The notes under the pieces: generated by a model
Told to the model about the DNA's origin: nothing
The model's database searches: none
What the model saw: the letters and a program-made list of their open reading frames with translations, nothing else
Assembly: GCF_001421765.1 (NCBI RefSeq)
Contig: NZ_LMLA01000001.1
Location: forward strand, 402,885-466,884
Reading direction: 5' to 3'
From: Sphingomonas sp. Leaf32
GTDB taxonomy: Bacteria; Pseudomonadota; Alphaproteobacteria; Sphingomonadales; Sphingomonadaceae
DNA: 64,000 nucleotides
Part shown: one piece after another, positions 29,473 to 38,436 of the stretch
Layout of the letters: each line of letters begins with the position of its first letter
Position numbering within the stretch: position 1 is the first letter of the stretch
Made by a program: the position numbers and the translations under genes

Positions 29473-29649
29473 ATGGGCGACGTCATCAACCTCAACCGAT
29501 TCCGCAAGGCCCGCGAAAAGGCCGCAAAATCGCAGGAAGCCGATGCCAACCGCCGCAAGTTCGGCCGGACCAGGGCAGCGAAGGCGGTCGAGGAGCAGGA
29601 GGAAGCCCGCCGCGCCGCGCTGCTCGACGGGGCGAAGCGCGAGGACTGA
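29473..29649 (+). CDS. DUF4169 family protein
   Basis: A 58-residue, very basic and helical protein: MGDVINLNRFRKAREKAAKS, then RRKFGRTRAAKAVEEQEEAR. This is the pattern of the DUF4169 family, whose function is unknown. The charge pattern suggests a coiled helix that could touch nucleic acid or ribosomes (inference only). It lies between ssb and the hypothetical gene below. Confidence 0.8.
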   Translation: MGDVINLNRFRKAREKAAKSQEADANRRKFGRTRAAKAVEEQEEARRAALLDGAKRED

Positions 29650-29732
29650 AGCGGTTTGCCCCGGCCTGTGCCACCGACGGAAACCGCCGTTCAAAGCGGG
29701 GGTAACCTCAGGTCACCGGGCAAACGCACCCC

Positions 29733-30092
29733 TCACTGATAGCGAAGGGTCTTGTCGAAGCCTTCATTCGCCTTCGTCATCTTGGCCAGCTTCCGCAGAT
29801 AGGTTCGAACATGCCGTTCGAACCGGATGTCGTCGTTCATGCCCGTCGCGGCATAGTCGTCTTGGCCGATCAGTTCCTTCAGCCGGGCGGCGAACGTCGC
29901 CTGCTCGTTCGTGCAGTCAGCATGTTTCAGCGCGCGGCACGCCCATTCCTCCGCCGCGGCCTTGTCGAAATCGTCGCGGGCATCGTAGCCGCGCCGGTCC
30001 GCCGCCGCCTGATCCAGCCGCGATGCCTCATAACGGCGTTCCAGCCATGTGCGGACCAGCGCCGCATCCCAGGATTTCCGTGGCTCCGTCAT
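29733..30092 (-). CDS. Hypothetical protein (119 aa)
   Basis: A soluble, charged protein with predicted helices (KSWDAALVRTWLERRYEASR, DDFDKAAAEEWACRALKHAD, RHVRTYLRKLAKMTKANEGF) and two cysteines. No family recognised. The ATG at 30092 was chosen because the longer frame lacks similar composition upstream. It is divergent from the HNH-like gene. Normal codon use suggests a real resident gene. Confidence 0.55.
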   Translation of the reverse strand: MTEPRKSWDAALVRTWLERRYEASRLDQAAADRRGYDARDDFDKAAAEEWACRALKHADCTNEQATFAARLKELIGQDDYAATGMNDDIRFERHVRTYLRKLAKMTKANEGFDKTLRYQ

Positions 30093-30202
30093 CGTTCTTT
30101 CCCGATCGGTCCGTGGTGACGGGACCCTGTTGGCAGCTTTCCATAGGATGCGGCGGATGGCTTCGCTACAGGCAAGGGCATTCGACGCAGTTGGATCGAC
30201 CC

Positions 30203-30538
30203 ATGGCCAGACGTTCAAAGCAGGACCCTTACGATCATCTTCCCCGGGAAGACGACGCACCGCCCCCGCCGGTGCCGTGCTGGCTCTGCGGCCGGCCGAC
30301 CGGCAAGATCATCGTCTGGCACCATCCCGTGCCCAAGAGCCGTGGTGGTCGTGATGTCGTGCCGATGCACTTCATCTGCCAGCAGACCGTGATCGCGAAT
30401 TTCACCAATTCCGAACTGGAGCGGCATGGCATGGCGGTGGCCGGCCTGCTCGATCATCCGAATGTGCGCAAGTTCGTGGATTGGGTCGCGAAGAAGGACC
30501 CTGATTTCACTGCGACCATCACGAAGAAGCAGCGCTGA
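30203..30538 (+). CDS. HNH-endonuclease-like protein, possibly degenerate
   Basis: A 111-residue protein with a zinc-finger-like CWLCGRPTGKIIVWHHPVPK, then SRGGRDVVPMHFICQQTVIA and NFTNSELERHGMAV. The WHHPVPKSRGG part matches an HNH nuclease. In related proteins I expect a second part close to HPICHKTIHANFTN. Here it reads HFICQQTVIANFTN, so two histidines seem lost and the protein may not cut DNA. The comparison is from memory. It is immediately upstream of the Gfo/Idh gene. Confidence 0.65.
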   Translation: MARRSKQDPYDHLPREDDAPPPPVPCWLCGRPTGKIIVWHHPVPKSRGGRDVVPMHFICQQTVIANFTNSELERHGMAVAGLLDHPNVRKFVDWVAKKDPDFTATITKKQR

Positions 30539-30605
30539 ACGAATGGCAGGCACTGGCCATCGCGTAGCCGACCATGGCGACCCCGCCGGCCCGAGGATGC
30601 AAGAT

Positions 30606-31550
30606 ATGCGCGTGCTGCTGATCGGCTTGGGCGACATCGCCCGCAAGGCGTATCTGCCGCTATTGTCCAGGCGAGCCGATCTCGACCTGCACCTCGCGAC
30701 CCGCAACGAAGCCGTGCTGGACGAGGTTGGCCGCGCGTTCCGCATCGCGCACCGGCACGCCAGCGCCGCCGACGCGCTTGCGGCGACATCGTTCGACGCG
30801 GCCTTCGTCCACGCGGCGACGCCGGCGCATGGCGAACTGGTCAGGCTGTTGCTCGAGCGGGGTATTCCCACCTTCGTCGACAAGCCGCTCGCGGATACGC
30901 TCGAAGAGGTCGAGGCGCTCGTGGCGCTGGCGACGGCGCGTGCCACGCCGCTCTTCCTTGGCTTCAACCGGCGATTTGCGCCGGATTATGTCGCCCTGCG
31001 CGGCATCGATGCCAGCCTGATCGTCATGGAAAAGCACCGCTGCCGGCAACCCGACATCGCCCGGCGGGTCGTCTTCGACGATTTCATCCATGTCGTCGAC
31101 ACGCTGCTGTCCCTTGCCCCGGCACCGGTGCGCCGACGCATGATCGAAACCCATGTCGTGGACGGCATGTTGCACAGCGTCACCCTCACGCTGGCCGGCG
31201 ACGGCTTTACCGCCATCGGGACGATGCATCGTGACAGCGGGCTGGACGAGGAACGGCTGGATGTCATCGGCGGCGGGGCGCGCCATACCGTGCTGAACCT
31301 CGCCGATCGGATTGAAACGCGCGGGGCGCAAGGCCTGCACCGTCGATCCGACTGGACCCCGGTCGAACGGCAGCGCGGCTTCGAAGCGATGTGCGACGAC
31401 TTCCTGCTCGCCGCGCGGGAGCGCAGGCCGGTCGATGCCGCCGCCATCGTGGCGACGCATGACATCTGCGAAGCCATCGTCCGCCACGCGGAAGGCGACG
31501 GACATGCCCCCTTGCCCTACCCCAGCCCGAAGGCGACCGCCGTCCAATAG
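30606..31550 (+). CDS. Gfo/Idh/MocA-family oxidoreductase
   Basis: A 314-residue NAD(P)-dependent sugar dehydrogenase-like protein. The Rossmann motif is LLIGLGDIARKAYLPLL, with the family lysine in the substrate-binding region FVDKPLADTLEE. The substrate is unknown. The ATG at 30606 has a CGAGG ribosome site nine bases upstream, better than the ATG at 30597. Its 3' end overlaps the convergent feoB by 34 bp. Confidence 0.85.
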   Translation: MRVLLIGLGDIARKAYLPLLSRRADLDLHLATRNEAVLDEVGRAFRIAHRHASAADALAATSFDAAFVHAATPAHGELVRLLLERGIPTFVDKPLADTLEEVEALVALATARATPLFLGFNRRFAPDYVALRGIDASLIVMEKHRCRQPDIARRVVFDDFIHVVDTLLSLAPAPVRRRMIETHVVDGMLHSVTLTLAGDGFTAIGTMHRDSGLDEERLDVIGGGARHTVLNLADRIETRGAQGLHRRSDWTPVERQRGFEAMCDDFLLAARERRPVDAAAIVATHDICEAIVRHAEGDGHAPLPYPSPKATAVQ

Positions 31551-33370
31551 GTCGCACCCGCCGCGATATAGGCGAGGGCAAAAAGATAGCCAATCATCAC
31601 CAGCGGCCATTTCCAGCCATTGGTCTCCCGCCGCGCGACTGCGATCGTCGACAGGCACTGCGGCGCGAACACGAACCAGGCGAGGAAGGCGAGCGCGGTG
31701 GCAAGGCTCCAGCGGCTGCGCAGCCGCCCGCCCAGTTCCTGCGCGCCCTGTTCCTCGTCCGCCGCGTCGATCGCATAGACAGTCTGGAGCGCCGACACCG
31801 CGACCTCGCGCGCGGCCATCGCCGGGATCACCGCCAGCGACATTTCGTGGTTGAACCCGATCGGCCGCAGCACGACCTCCAGCCCCGACGCGATCCGTCC
31901 GGCGATCGAATATTCCGACTGCTTCACCCCCGCCGGCGCGACCGGATAGGAGGTCAGTAGCCAGAGCGCGACCGTCACCTGCAGGATGATCGTGCCCGCG
32001 CGACGCAGGAAGACATAGGCACGCTGCCACAACCCGATCGCGATGTCGCGGATCGAGGGCAGCTGATAGCGCGGCATTTCCATCAGGAACCCGCCGCCCA
32101 CGCCCTTGGTCGCGGTCCGGCGCAGCACGAACGCCGCGATCACCGCGCCGAGGATACCGGTCAGGTACAGCACCAGCAGCACCAGCCCCTGCAGGCCGAC
32201 GCCCGGCAGCACTGCCCGCGCCGGGATGAACGCGCCGATGATGACGGCATAGACCGGCAACCGCGCCGAACAGGTCATCAGCGGCGCGATCAGGATCGTG
32301 GTCAGCCGTTCCCGGGGATCGTCGATCGACCGGGTGGCCATGATGCCGGGAATCGCGCAGGCGAACGACGACAGCAGCGGGATGAAGGCGCGGCCCGACA
32401 GGCCGACCCCGCTCATCAACCGGTCCATCAGGAACGCGGCGCGCACCATATATCCCGATGCTTCGAGCAGCAGGATGAACAGGAACAGGATCAGGATCTG
32501 CGGCAGGAACACCACCACCGATCCGACGCCGTTGATGACCCCTTGCACCAGCAGGTCGCGCAGGAAGCCGGCGGGCAGCGCGGCGGTGGCGCTGTCGGCC
32601 AGCCAGCCCTGCAATCCCTCGATCCAGCCGATCGGCGCTTCGGACCAGCTGAACACCGCCTGGAACATGACGAACAGGATGGCGAGCAGCAGGATCGGAC
32701 CGACGACCGGATGCAGCGCGACGCGATCGATACCGCGGGTCACGGCGCGCATCCGCGGCTGTTCAATGGTCGCGGCATGGGCGATGCGGCGCGCCTCGCG
32801 CTGGAAATGGCGGATGTCGGATTCGACCGATTCGACCGGCGCGGTGCGCGGTGCGGCCGCCAGAATCCCGGCCAGGGCGGCGCGCAATTCGTCGAGGCCG
32901 CGCTTGCGCACCGCGACGGTCGCCACGACCGGCAGGCCGAGTTCAGAGGACAGCCCGGCGAGGTCGATCTTCAGCCCATCGCGCGCCGCCATGTCGATCA
33001 TGTTGAGCGCCAGCACCATCGGCCGGCCGAGCGACTTCAATTGCAGGACGAAGCGCAGGTGATTGTCGAGATTGGTGGCGTCGGCGACGACGATCAGCGC
33101 GTCGGGCACCCGCTCCCCCGCCTGCCGCCCCAGCACGACGTCGCGCGTGACCGCTTCGTCCGGGCTGGAGGGGTCGAGACTGTAGGTGCCGGGCAGGTCG
33201 ACCAGTTCGATCGGGCGGCCGTCATCGAGCGCGAGGCGGCCCGAATGGCGTTCCACGGTGACGCCCGGATAATTGCCGACCTTCTGCCGCGCGCCGGTCA
33301 ATGCGTTGAACAGCGCCGTCTTGCCGGCATTGGGATTGCCGACCAGCGCGACCAGAGGTGCAGCGTTCAC
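31517..33370 (-). CDS. feoB: Ferrous iron transport protein B
   Basis: A 617-residue Fe2+ transporter with an N-terminal G protein (G1 GNPNAGKT at 11-18, G3 DLPGTYSLDPSSPDE, G4 ALNMIDMA). The membrane core contains two Gate domains (FSWSEAPIGWIEGLQGWL, and RAGTIILQVTVALWL). It is shorter than E. coli FeoB (773 residues), the usual size in this group. It lies 12 bp after feoA on the same strand. Confidence 0.96.
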   Translation of the reverse strand: MNAAPLVALVGNPNAGKTALFNALTGARQKVGNYPGVTVERHSGRLALDDGRPIELVDLPGTYSLDPSSPDEAVTRDVVLGRQAGERVPDALIVVADATNLDNHLRFVLQLKSLGRPMVLALNMIDMAARDGLKIDLAGLSSELGLPVVATVAVRKRGLDELRAALAGILAAAPRTAPVESVESDIRHFQREARRIAHAATIEQPRMRAVTRGIDRVALHPVVGPILLLAILFVMFQAVFSWSEAPIGWIEGLQGWLADSATAALPAGFLRDLLVQGVINGVGSVVVFLPQILILFLFILLLEASGYMVRAAFLMDRLMSGVGLSGRAFIPLLSSFACAIPGIMATRSIDDPRERLTTILIAPLMTCSARLPVYAVIIGAFIPARAVLPGVGLQGLVLLVLYLTGILGAVIAAFVLRRTATKGVGGGFLMEMPRYQLPSIRDIAIGLWQRAYVFLRRAGTIILQVTVALWLLTSYPVAPAGVKQSEYSIAGRIASGLEVVLRPIGFNHEMSLAVIPAMAAREVAVSALQTVYAIDAADEEQGAQELGGRLRSRWSLATALAFLAWFVFAPQCLSTIAVARRETNGWKWPLVMIGYLFALAYIAAGATYWTAVAFGLG

Positions 33371-33382
33371 GTGAGCGTGCCG

Positions 33383-33640
33383 TCAGCCCGCCAGCGGCGC
33401 GACGCGGATCGCGCCCGCGACATGCGCCCGAAGCGCCACCGTCATCCGCCCGATGCGGCAGGCCAGCGGCCCGCCCGACAGCATCGCGCGGTGCAGCAAT
33501 TCGATGTCGACCCCTTCGTCGAGGCCGAATTCGCGCAGGCGACGCGCTTCGCCGGGCGACATGCCCTCCCAATCGACCGACGCGACCGTCGCCCGGCAGG
33601 TACGGGGCAGCTGGGTGAGGTGCAGATTGGGCGACAACAT
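33383..33640 (-). CDS. feoA: Ferrous iron transport protein A
   Basis: An 85-residue SH3-like small cytoplasmic partner of FeoB, with the typical GMSPGEARRLREFGLDEGVD and VALRAHVAGAIRV. It is the first gene of the feoAB operon. A 19-bp palindrome overlaps its start codon and may be an iron-dependent operator. Confidence 0.93.
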   Translation of the reverse strand: MLSPNLHLTQLPRTCRATVASVDWEGMSPGEARRLREFGLDEGVDIELLHRAMLSGGPLACRIGRMTVALRAHVAGAIRVAPLAG

Positions 33641-33657
33641 TGCGACTGATTAGCAAT
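33639..33657. promoter_or_regulatory. Candidate Fur-like operator at the feoA start
   Basis: ATTGCGACTGATTAGCAAT has 5-bp inverted arms (ATTGC/GCAAT) spaced by nine, the size of a Fur box, and covers the feoA start codon region. The match is to size and position rather than to a known consensus. Confidence 0.3.
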
Positions 33658-33734
33658 AAGCGCCGGGCAAGGGAAGCGGATTCTTTGGCCCTCGCCGTGG
33701 CGATTCAGGTCCGATCGATCTTCATACTCCATTT

Positions 33735-33843
33735 CGTCACCCCGGACTCGTTCCGGGGTCCACCGAGCCGCAATCGCGGTCGATAAAGGCTCACACCACA
33801 CCGATGGCTACGCCGTAGACCCCGGAACGAGTCCGGGGTGACG
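33735..33843. repeat. Paired REP-like hairpins in the feoA-COQ9 gap
   Basis: The left unit is CGTCACCCCGGACTCGTTCC and on to GGGGTCCAC. The right unit is GACCCCGGAACGAGTCCGGG and on to GTGACG. Inverted arrangement. The gap 33641-34012 (372 bp) also holds the candidate feoA operator; I see no gene in the rest of it. Confidence 0.85.
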
Positions 33844-34012
33844 ATAGGCTGGAGGCAGCGATCAGGAAGGATACCGGGAGTAGCTGAATGTCACCACAGA
33901 ACATTTTCCATTCCCGAAACGACGGGAATCCATCGACGGTGCCGATTCGATCCTGCCCCGAAGGCTGGCGCATACGGAATACCACCTGCGCAGGAGCAAC
34001 GATGGGTGGGCC

Positions 34013-34699
34013 TCAGACCGCAGGATAGCGCAGTCGCCCGATGAAGCGCGACAGGCTGAGCCGTCGTTCGGGATCGCGCGACGCCAGGATGCGGCCCTTC
34101 ATCTTTTCGAAGCGCATGATGCCGTCGATCCGCCGCGCGAGGAACGCCCGAGTGTCGGCATGGCCCCCGCTCTCGTCGTCGAGGAACACCGCGATCGTCG
34201 CGCCATAGACCGCGCCCAGCATCGCGCGCTTGGTATAATGGTTGTAATCGGTCGCGGTATCGCCGGCCAGCCGCCACATCAGGTCGACCGTCCGCCATCC
34301 CAGCCGCGTCGCGCGCGCGACATTCTGCGGCATGGCGAGGATTGCCAGCGCGCGGCGCAGCGCTTCCCGCTCGCCCGCGACCGCCGCCAGCCGCGCCTCG
34401 ACCAGCGCGGTGATACGCTCGCGAATCTTCATCGCGGCAAGCGCGTCGGCGCGGACCGCCTCGACCATCCGGCGGTCGACCTCGGCGAACCACGCGTCGA
34501 TCATCTCGACCGCGCCGCCCGAAAAGGCGAGCCGTGCGACGTCGGCATCGGCACCGAAGGTGCGGGCGGCCGCCTCCACCGCCTTGTCGTTCCAGCCGTC
34601 GAACGCGGCATTGGCGGCGACCAGCGGCGCCAGCGCGGCGCGCAGTTCGTCGAGCGTCAGGTCGGCAGGTGCCAGCGGGGCCATCGCATCCTCCATCAT
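34013..34699 (-). CDS. COQ9 family protein
   Basis: A 228-residue protein with features of COQ9, a lipid-binding partner in ubiquinone synthesis: AIARTF-like helix, AVEMIDAWFAEVDRRM, LAMPQNVARATRLGWRTVDLMWRLAGDTATDYNHYTKR and YGATIAVFLDDESG. The DYNHYTKR and W-rich segments are the most diagnostic. The enzymatic role is not defined. Standalone gene. Confidence 0.88.
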   Translation of the reverse strand: MMEDAMAPLAPADLTLDELRAALAPLVAANAAFDGWNDKAVEAAARTFGADADVARLAFSGGAVEMIDAWFAEVDRRMVEAVRADALAAMKIRERITALVEARLAAVAGEREALRRALAILAMPQNVARATRLGWRTVDLMWRLAGDTATDYNHYTKRAMLGAVYGATIAVFLDDESGGHADTRAFLARRIDGIMRFEKMKGRILASRDPERRLSLSRFIGRLRYPAV

Positions 34700-34797
34700 G
34701 CTTCCCTAGCTAGGGCGCATGGGGTCAAACGGCAACGGCGGAACCTGCGCCGGTCCGACACGCTATGCCGGCTGAAACCGCAGCCTGAGGAACCACG

Positions 34798-35046
34798 ATG
34801 TCCGACACCCGCGAAGCCACGCTGTATCGCATGGTCCTGCCCGATCACACCTGCCCGTTCGGCGTGAAGGCGAAACAGCTGCTGCAATCCGCCGGCTTCA
34901 CCGTCGACGACCAGATCCTGCGCAGCCGGGAGGAGGTGGACGCCTTCAAGGCGGACCAGGGCGTCGACACCACGCCGCAGGTGTTCATCGATGGCGAACG
35001 CATCGGCGGCAGCGACGATCTCGAACAATATCTCGCCAACCTGTGA
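34798..35046 (+). CDS. Monothiol glutaredoxin
   Basis: An 82-residue glutaredoxin/thioredoxin-fold protein. The active site reads HTCPFGVKAK, with a single redox cysteine (C19), so it is monothiol. The GSH-binding TTPQVFIDGERIGGSDDLEQY segment has the cis-proline. It may carry out deglutathionylation or Fe-S transfer; which is not resolvable here. Confidence 0.92.
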   Translation: MSDTREATLYRMVLPDHTCPFGVKAKQLLQSAGFTVDDQILRSREEVDAFKADQGVDTTPQVFIDGERIGGSDDLEQYLANL

Positions 35047-35156
35047 TCGAAGCGCCACGCCCGGCGCTATTCCGTGTCCGGAGATAGGGTTTTGCCTGCC
35101 ATTCGCCGCATGGATCGGCCTATAGGCGGGCATTCACGCCGTCTCCGGGAGTTTTC

Positions 35157-36347
35157 ATGCCGTTCCGTTCGCTGGTCGCCCAGCCCGCCGACTCGCTGCT
35201 CCGCCTGATCGGGGCGTTCCGCGCCGATGCCCGGGCACACAAGATCGATCTGGGCGTCGGCGTCTTTCGCGACGATCACGGCCATACCCCGGTGATGCAG
35301 GCGGTGAAGCAGGCGGAAATGCGCCTGATCGCGACGCAGGACAGCAAGGCGTATCTGGGTCCGGAGGGCGACAAGGGCTTTGTCGCGCTGCTCGAACCTT
35401 TGGTGTTCGGGCGCGGCTTTCCGGCCGAACGCCGCTGCGGGCTGCAGACGCCGGGCGGCACCGGCGCGCTGCGGCTGGGGGCCGAACTGCTGGCGAAGGC
35501 CGGCGTGCGCCGCATCCTGGTCGGCCAGCCGAGCTGGGCCAACCATGCACCGGTCTTTGCCGCTGCCGGGATCGTCGTGGTGCCGCACGCCATGTTCGAC
35601 ATGGCGGCGCAGACGATCGACCTGCCCGCGATCCGCGCGGCGATCGGTCAGGCGGAGGCTGGCGACGCGATCCTGCTGCACGGCTGCTGCCACAACCCGA
35701 CCGGCATCGACCCCACGGATAAGGAGTGGCAGGTGATCGCCGAGGCCGTCGCCGACAGCCGGCTGATCCCGTTCATCGACCTCGCCTATCAGGGGCTGGG
35801 CGACGGCATGGAGGCCGACGCCGCCGGCACGCGCAAGCTGCTGGACGCGGTGCCGTTCGCGATCGTCGCCTATTCGTGCGACAAGAATTTCGGTCTGTAC
35901 CGCGAACGCACCGGTGCATTGTGGGCGACCACGCCGGACGGGAACGCGCGCGACATCGTCCTGTCCAACCTGCTGGCGCTGGCCCGCGCCAACTGGTCGA
36001 TGCCGCCGGATCATGGTGCGGCGGCGGTGCGGATCGTGCTGGAAAACGAACAACTCGCCGCCGACTGGCGCGGTGAACTGGACGCACTGCGCACCCGGTT
36101 GCAGGGGCTGCGCGGCGAACTGGCAGCGCTGGGACAGGCGGGATCGGTCGACCTCGCCCCGCTGGCCCATGGCAAGGGCATGTTCGCGACGTTGCCGCTG
36201 ACCCCCGCGCAGATCGAATGGCTGCGGGCGACGCACGGCATCTACATGGCCGGGTCGGGCCGGATCAACATCGCCGGCTTCGCGCCCGGCGACATCGCCC
36301 GCTTCGGCGAGGCGCTGGTCGATCTGGGCCGCGCCGGGATCGCCTGA
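35157..36347 (+). CDS. Aromatic/aspartate aminotransferase (class Ia)
   Basis: A 396-residue PLP enzyme of the TyrB/AspC group. LGPEGDKGFVALLEPLVFG, HGCCHNPTGIDPT and the PLP lysine in YSCDKNFGLYRERTG (K243) with SGRINIAGF near the C-terminus all fit. It transaminates aromatic amino acids or aspartate. It is distinct from the Ib aspartate aminotransferase at 10.6 kb. It stands between a glutaredoxin and a divergent EamA transporter. Confidence 0.93.
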   Translation: MPFRSLVAQPADSLLRLIGAFRADARAHKIDLGVGVFRDDHGHTPVMQAVKQAEMRLIATQDSKAYLGPEGDKGFVALLEPLVFGRGFPAERRCGLQTPGGTGALRLGAELLAKAGVRRILVGQPSWANHAPVFAAAGIVVVPHAMFDMAAQTIDLPAIRAAIGQAEAGDAILLHGCCHNPTGIDPTDKEWQVIAEAVADSRLIPFIDLAYQGLGDGMEADAAGTRKLLDAVPFAIVAYSCDKNFGLYRERTGALWATTPDGNARDIVLSNLLALARANWSMPPDHGAAAVRIVLENEQLAADWRGELDALRTRLQGLRGELAALGQAGSVDLAPLAHGKGMFATLPLTPAQIEWLRATHGIYMAGSGRINIAGFAPGDIARFGEALVDLGRAGIA

Positions 36348-36350
36348 CCG

Positions 36351-37253
36351 CTATTTGTCCGGGGAGCGGCGCGCGCTGACGATCACCAGCGCCGCCGCCA
36401 CCAGCACCGCGCCGACCGCGTCCATCGGTCCCAGCCGTTCGCCATAGGCCAGCCAGCCGATCGTCGCGCCGACCAGCGGTTGCACCAGCAGCGCAAGGCC
36501 GACGACCAGCGGGCTGAGATGCCCCAGCGCATAGATCATCAGCCCCTGTCCGGCGATCTGGCTGACCAGCGCCAGCGCGAACAACGGCCCCCACCGCTCC
36601 GGCAGGACGGTTTCGCCCAGCGCCAGCGCGAACAGCAGCAGCGGCAGCACCCCGGCGACACTCGACAGCGCGAGCGCGGGGAGCGGTGCCATCGTCCGTC
36701 GTACGCCGCGCATCGCGATGAAATAGACCGCGTAGAGGACACCGGCGAGCAGGCAGAACAGATCGCCGGCCAGATGCCGCGACGACAATTCGGCGGACCG
36801 GCCGAGCAGCAGCATCCCGCCGACCGCCGCCAGCAGCAACGCCAGCCCCTGCGCCCGGGTCGGCCAGCGACGCATCGCGATGAAGCCGTACAGCGGAAAG
36901 ATCAGCACCGCGCAGTTGCCGAACAGGGTGGCATTGGCCAGCGTCGTCCGACGGATGCCGATATGCCACGATCCCAGATCGACGGCAAAGGCGAGGCCAC
37001 CGATCAGCAATGGCAGCCACAGGCTACGCGTCGGTACCATCGCCCGCCGGTCGGTCCACGCCGCCGCCGCCAGCAATATCGGCAGCGCCAGTGCGATCCG
37101 CCAGAAACCGGCAGCCACCGGTCCGGTATCGGCCAGCCGTACGAACCATGGTCCGAATGCCAGCGCGATATTGGCGAACACCACGGCAACGATCGCACCG
37201 CGCGGCGTTCTTGGGGGCGGCATAATATTTGTTTCAGACGACACCGGCTGCAT
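36351..37253 (-). CDS. EamA-family (DMT) transporter
   Basis: A 300-residue protein with ten hydrophobic helices in two EamA repeats, the drug/metabolite transporter fold; the substrate is unknown. The repeat contacts are visible as AFGPWFVRLADTGPVAAGFWRIAL and GLALLVQPLVGATIGWLAYGERL. The start at 37253 has a GGGGA ribosome site; an ATG at 37223 lacks one. It is divergent from the ene-reductase gene and separated from it by only 67 bp, so they may share control. Confidence 0.85.
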   Translation of the reverse strand: MQPVSSETNIMPPPRTPRGAIVAVVFANIALAFGPWFVRLADTGPVAAGFWRIALALPILLAAAAWTDRRAMVPTRSLWLPLLIGGLAFAVDLGSWHIGIRRTTLANATLFGNCAVLIFPLYGFIAMRRWPTRAQGLALLLAAVGGMLLLGRSAELSSRHLAGDLFCLLAGVLYAVYFIAMRGVRRTMAPLPALALSSVAGVLPLLLFALALGETVLPERWGPLFALALVSQIAGQGLMIYALGHLSPLVVGLALLVQPLVGATIGWLAYGERLGPMDAVGAVLVAAALVIVSARRSPDK

Positions 37254-37320
37254 GGCGTCCCCTACCGCCCTATCTTTCCGACGTCGCCTGCATTTCCGTG
37301 AGGCACAGGAGTTTTCGTTT

Positions 37321-38409
37321 ATGCCCAGTCTGTTCGACCCCATTACCCTGGGGGATATTCAGGCACCCAACCGCGTGCTGATGGCGCCGCTGACCCGCGG
37401 GCGCGGCACGCGCGAGCATGTGCCGACCGCGATCATGGCGGACTATTACGCGCAGCGCGCCTCGGCCGGGTTGCTGATTTCGGAAGGGACCGGCATCAGT
37501 CGCGAGGGCCTTGGCTGGCCATTCGCGCCGGGCCTGTGGACCGACGAACAGGTGGAGGGGTGGAAGCCGATCACCGACGCCGTCCACGCCGCCGGCGGAA
37601 GGATCTTTACCCAGTTGTGGCATATGGGCCGGGTGGTCCATCCCGATTTCCTTGGTGGCGCGGCACCGCTGTCGGCAGCGGCGACCACCGCGCCGGGCAA
37701 GGCGCATACCTATGACGGCAAGAAGCCCTATGCGCAGGCGCGCGCCGCGACGCTGGACGACATCGCCCGAGTCCTCGACGATTATTCGCGTTCGGCGCGC
37801 AATGCGAAGGCCGCCGGCTTTGACGGGGTACAGCTCCACGCCGCCAATGGCTATCTGATCGACCAGTTCCTGCGCGACGGCGCGAACCAGCGCGACGATG
37901 CCTATGGTGGCAGCCCGGAAAACCGCATCCGCCTGCTGGGCGAAGTGGTCGACCGGTTGATCGCCGAAGTGGGCGCCGGGCGCACCGCCGTCCGCTTCTC
38001 ACCCAATGGCGATACGCAGGGCGTGATCGACAGCGATCCGGCGTCGGTGTTCGTGCCGGCAGCCAGGCTGCTGTCGGACAAGGGCATCGCCTTCCTCGAA
38101 CTGCGCGAACCCGGCCCCGACGGCACGTTCGGCAGCGCGACCCAGCCACGCGTCTCGCCCGAAATCCGCAAGGTCTTTGCCGGCCCACTGGTGCTCAACC
38201 AGGACTATGACGGCGACAAGGCGCAGGCCGAGCTGGACGGCGGAGTTGCCGATGCCATTGCCTTTGGTCGGCCGTTCCTCGCCAATCCCGACCTGCCGCT
38301 ACGGCTGGAGCGCGGTGCGCCGCTCAACAAGGACGATATGCCAACGTGGTATTCGCACGGAGCGGAGGGGTACACCGATTACCCGACGCTGGCGCGCGAA
38401 CCCGCCTGA
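37321..38409 (+). CDS. nemA: Old Yellow Enzyme-type alkene reductase (NemA-like)
   Basis: A 362-residue FMN flavoprotein that reduces C=C bonds of enals, enones, nitro-alkenes and related electrophiles with NAD(P)H. The TIM barrel has LFDPITLGDIQAPNRVLMAPLTR, the anion-binding pair H173/N176 in LHAANGYLIDQFL, and the proton donor tyrosine Y195 in RDDAYGGSPENR. It may detoxify electrophiles. The gap to the divergent transporter is short, suggesting a shared regulatory region. Confidence 0.94.
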   Translation: MPSLFDPITLGDIQAPNRVLMAPLTRGRGTREHVPTAIMADYYAQRASAGLLISEGTGISREGLGWPFAPGLWTDEQVEGWKPITDAVHAAGGRIFTQLWHMGRVVHPDFLGGAAPLSAAATTAPGKAHTYDGKKPYAQARAATLDDIARVLDDYSRSARNAKAAGFDGVQLHAANGYLIDQFLRDGANQRDDAYGGSPENRIRLLGEVVDRLIAEVGAGRTAVRFSPNGDTQGVIDSDPASVFVPAARLLSDKGIAFLELREPGPDGTFGSATQPRVSPEIRKVFAGPLVLNQDYDGDKAQAELDGGVADAIAFGRPFLANPDLPLRLERGAPLNKDDMPTWYSHGAEGYTDYPTLAREPA

Positions 38410-38436
38410 TCGCGGGCGGATAGCCGGCGGCCCCGG

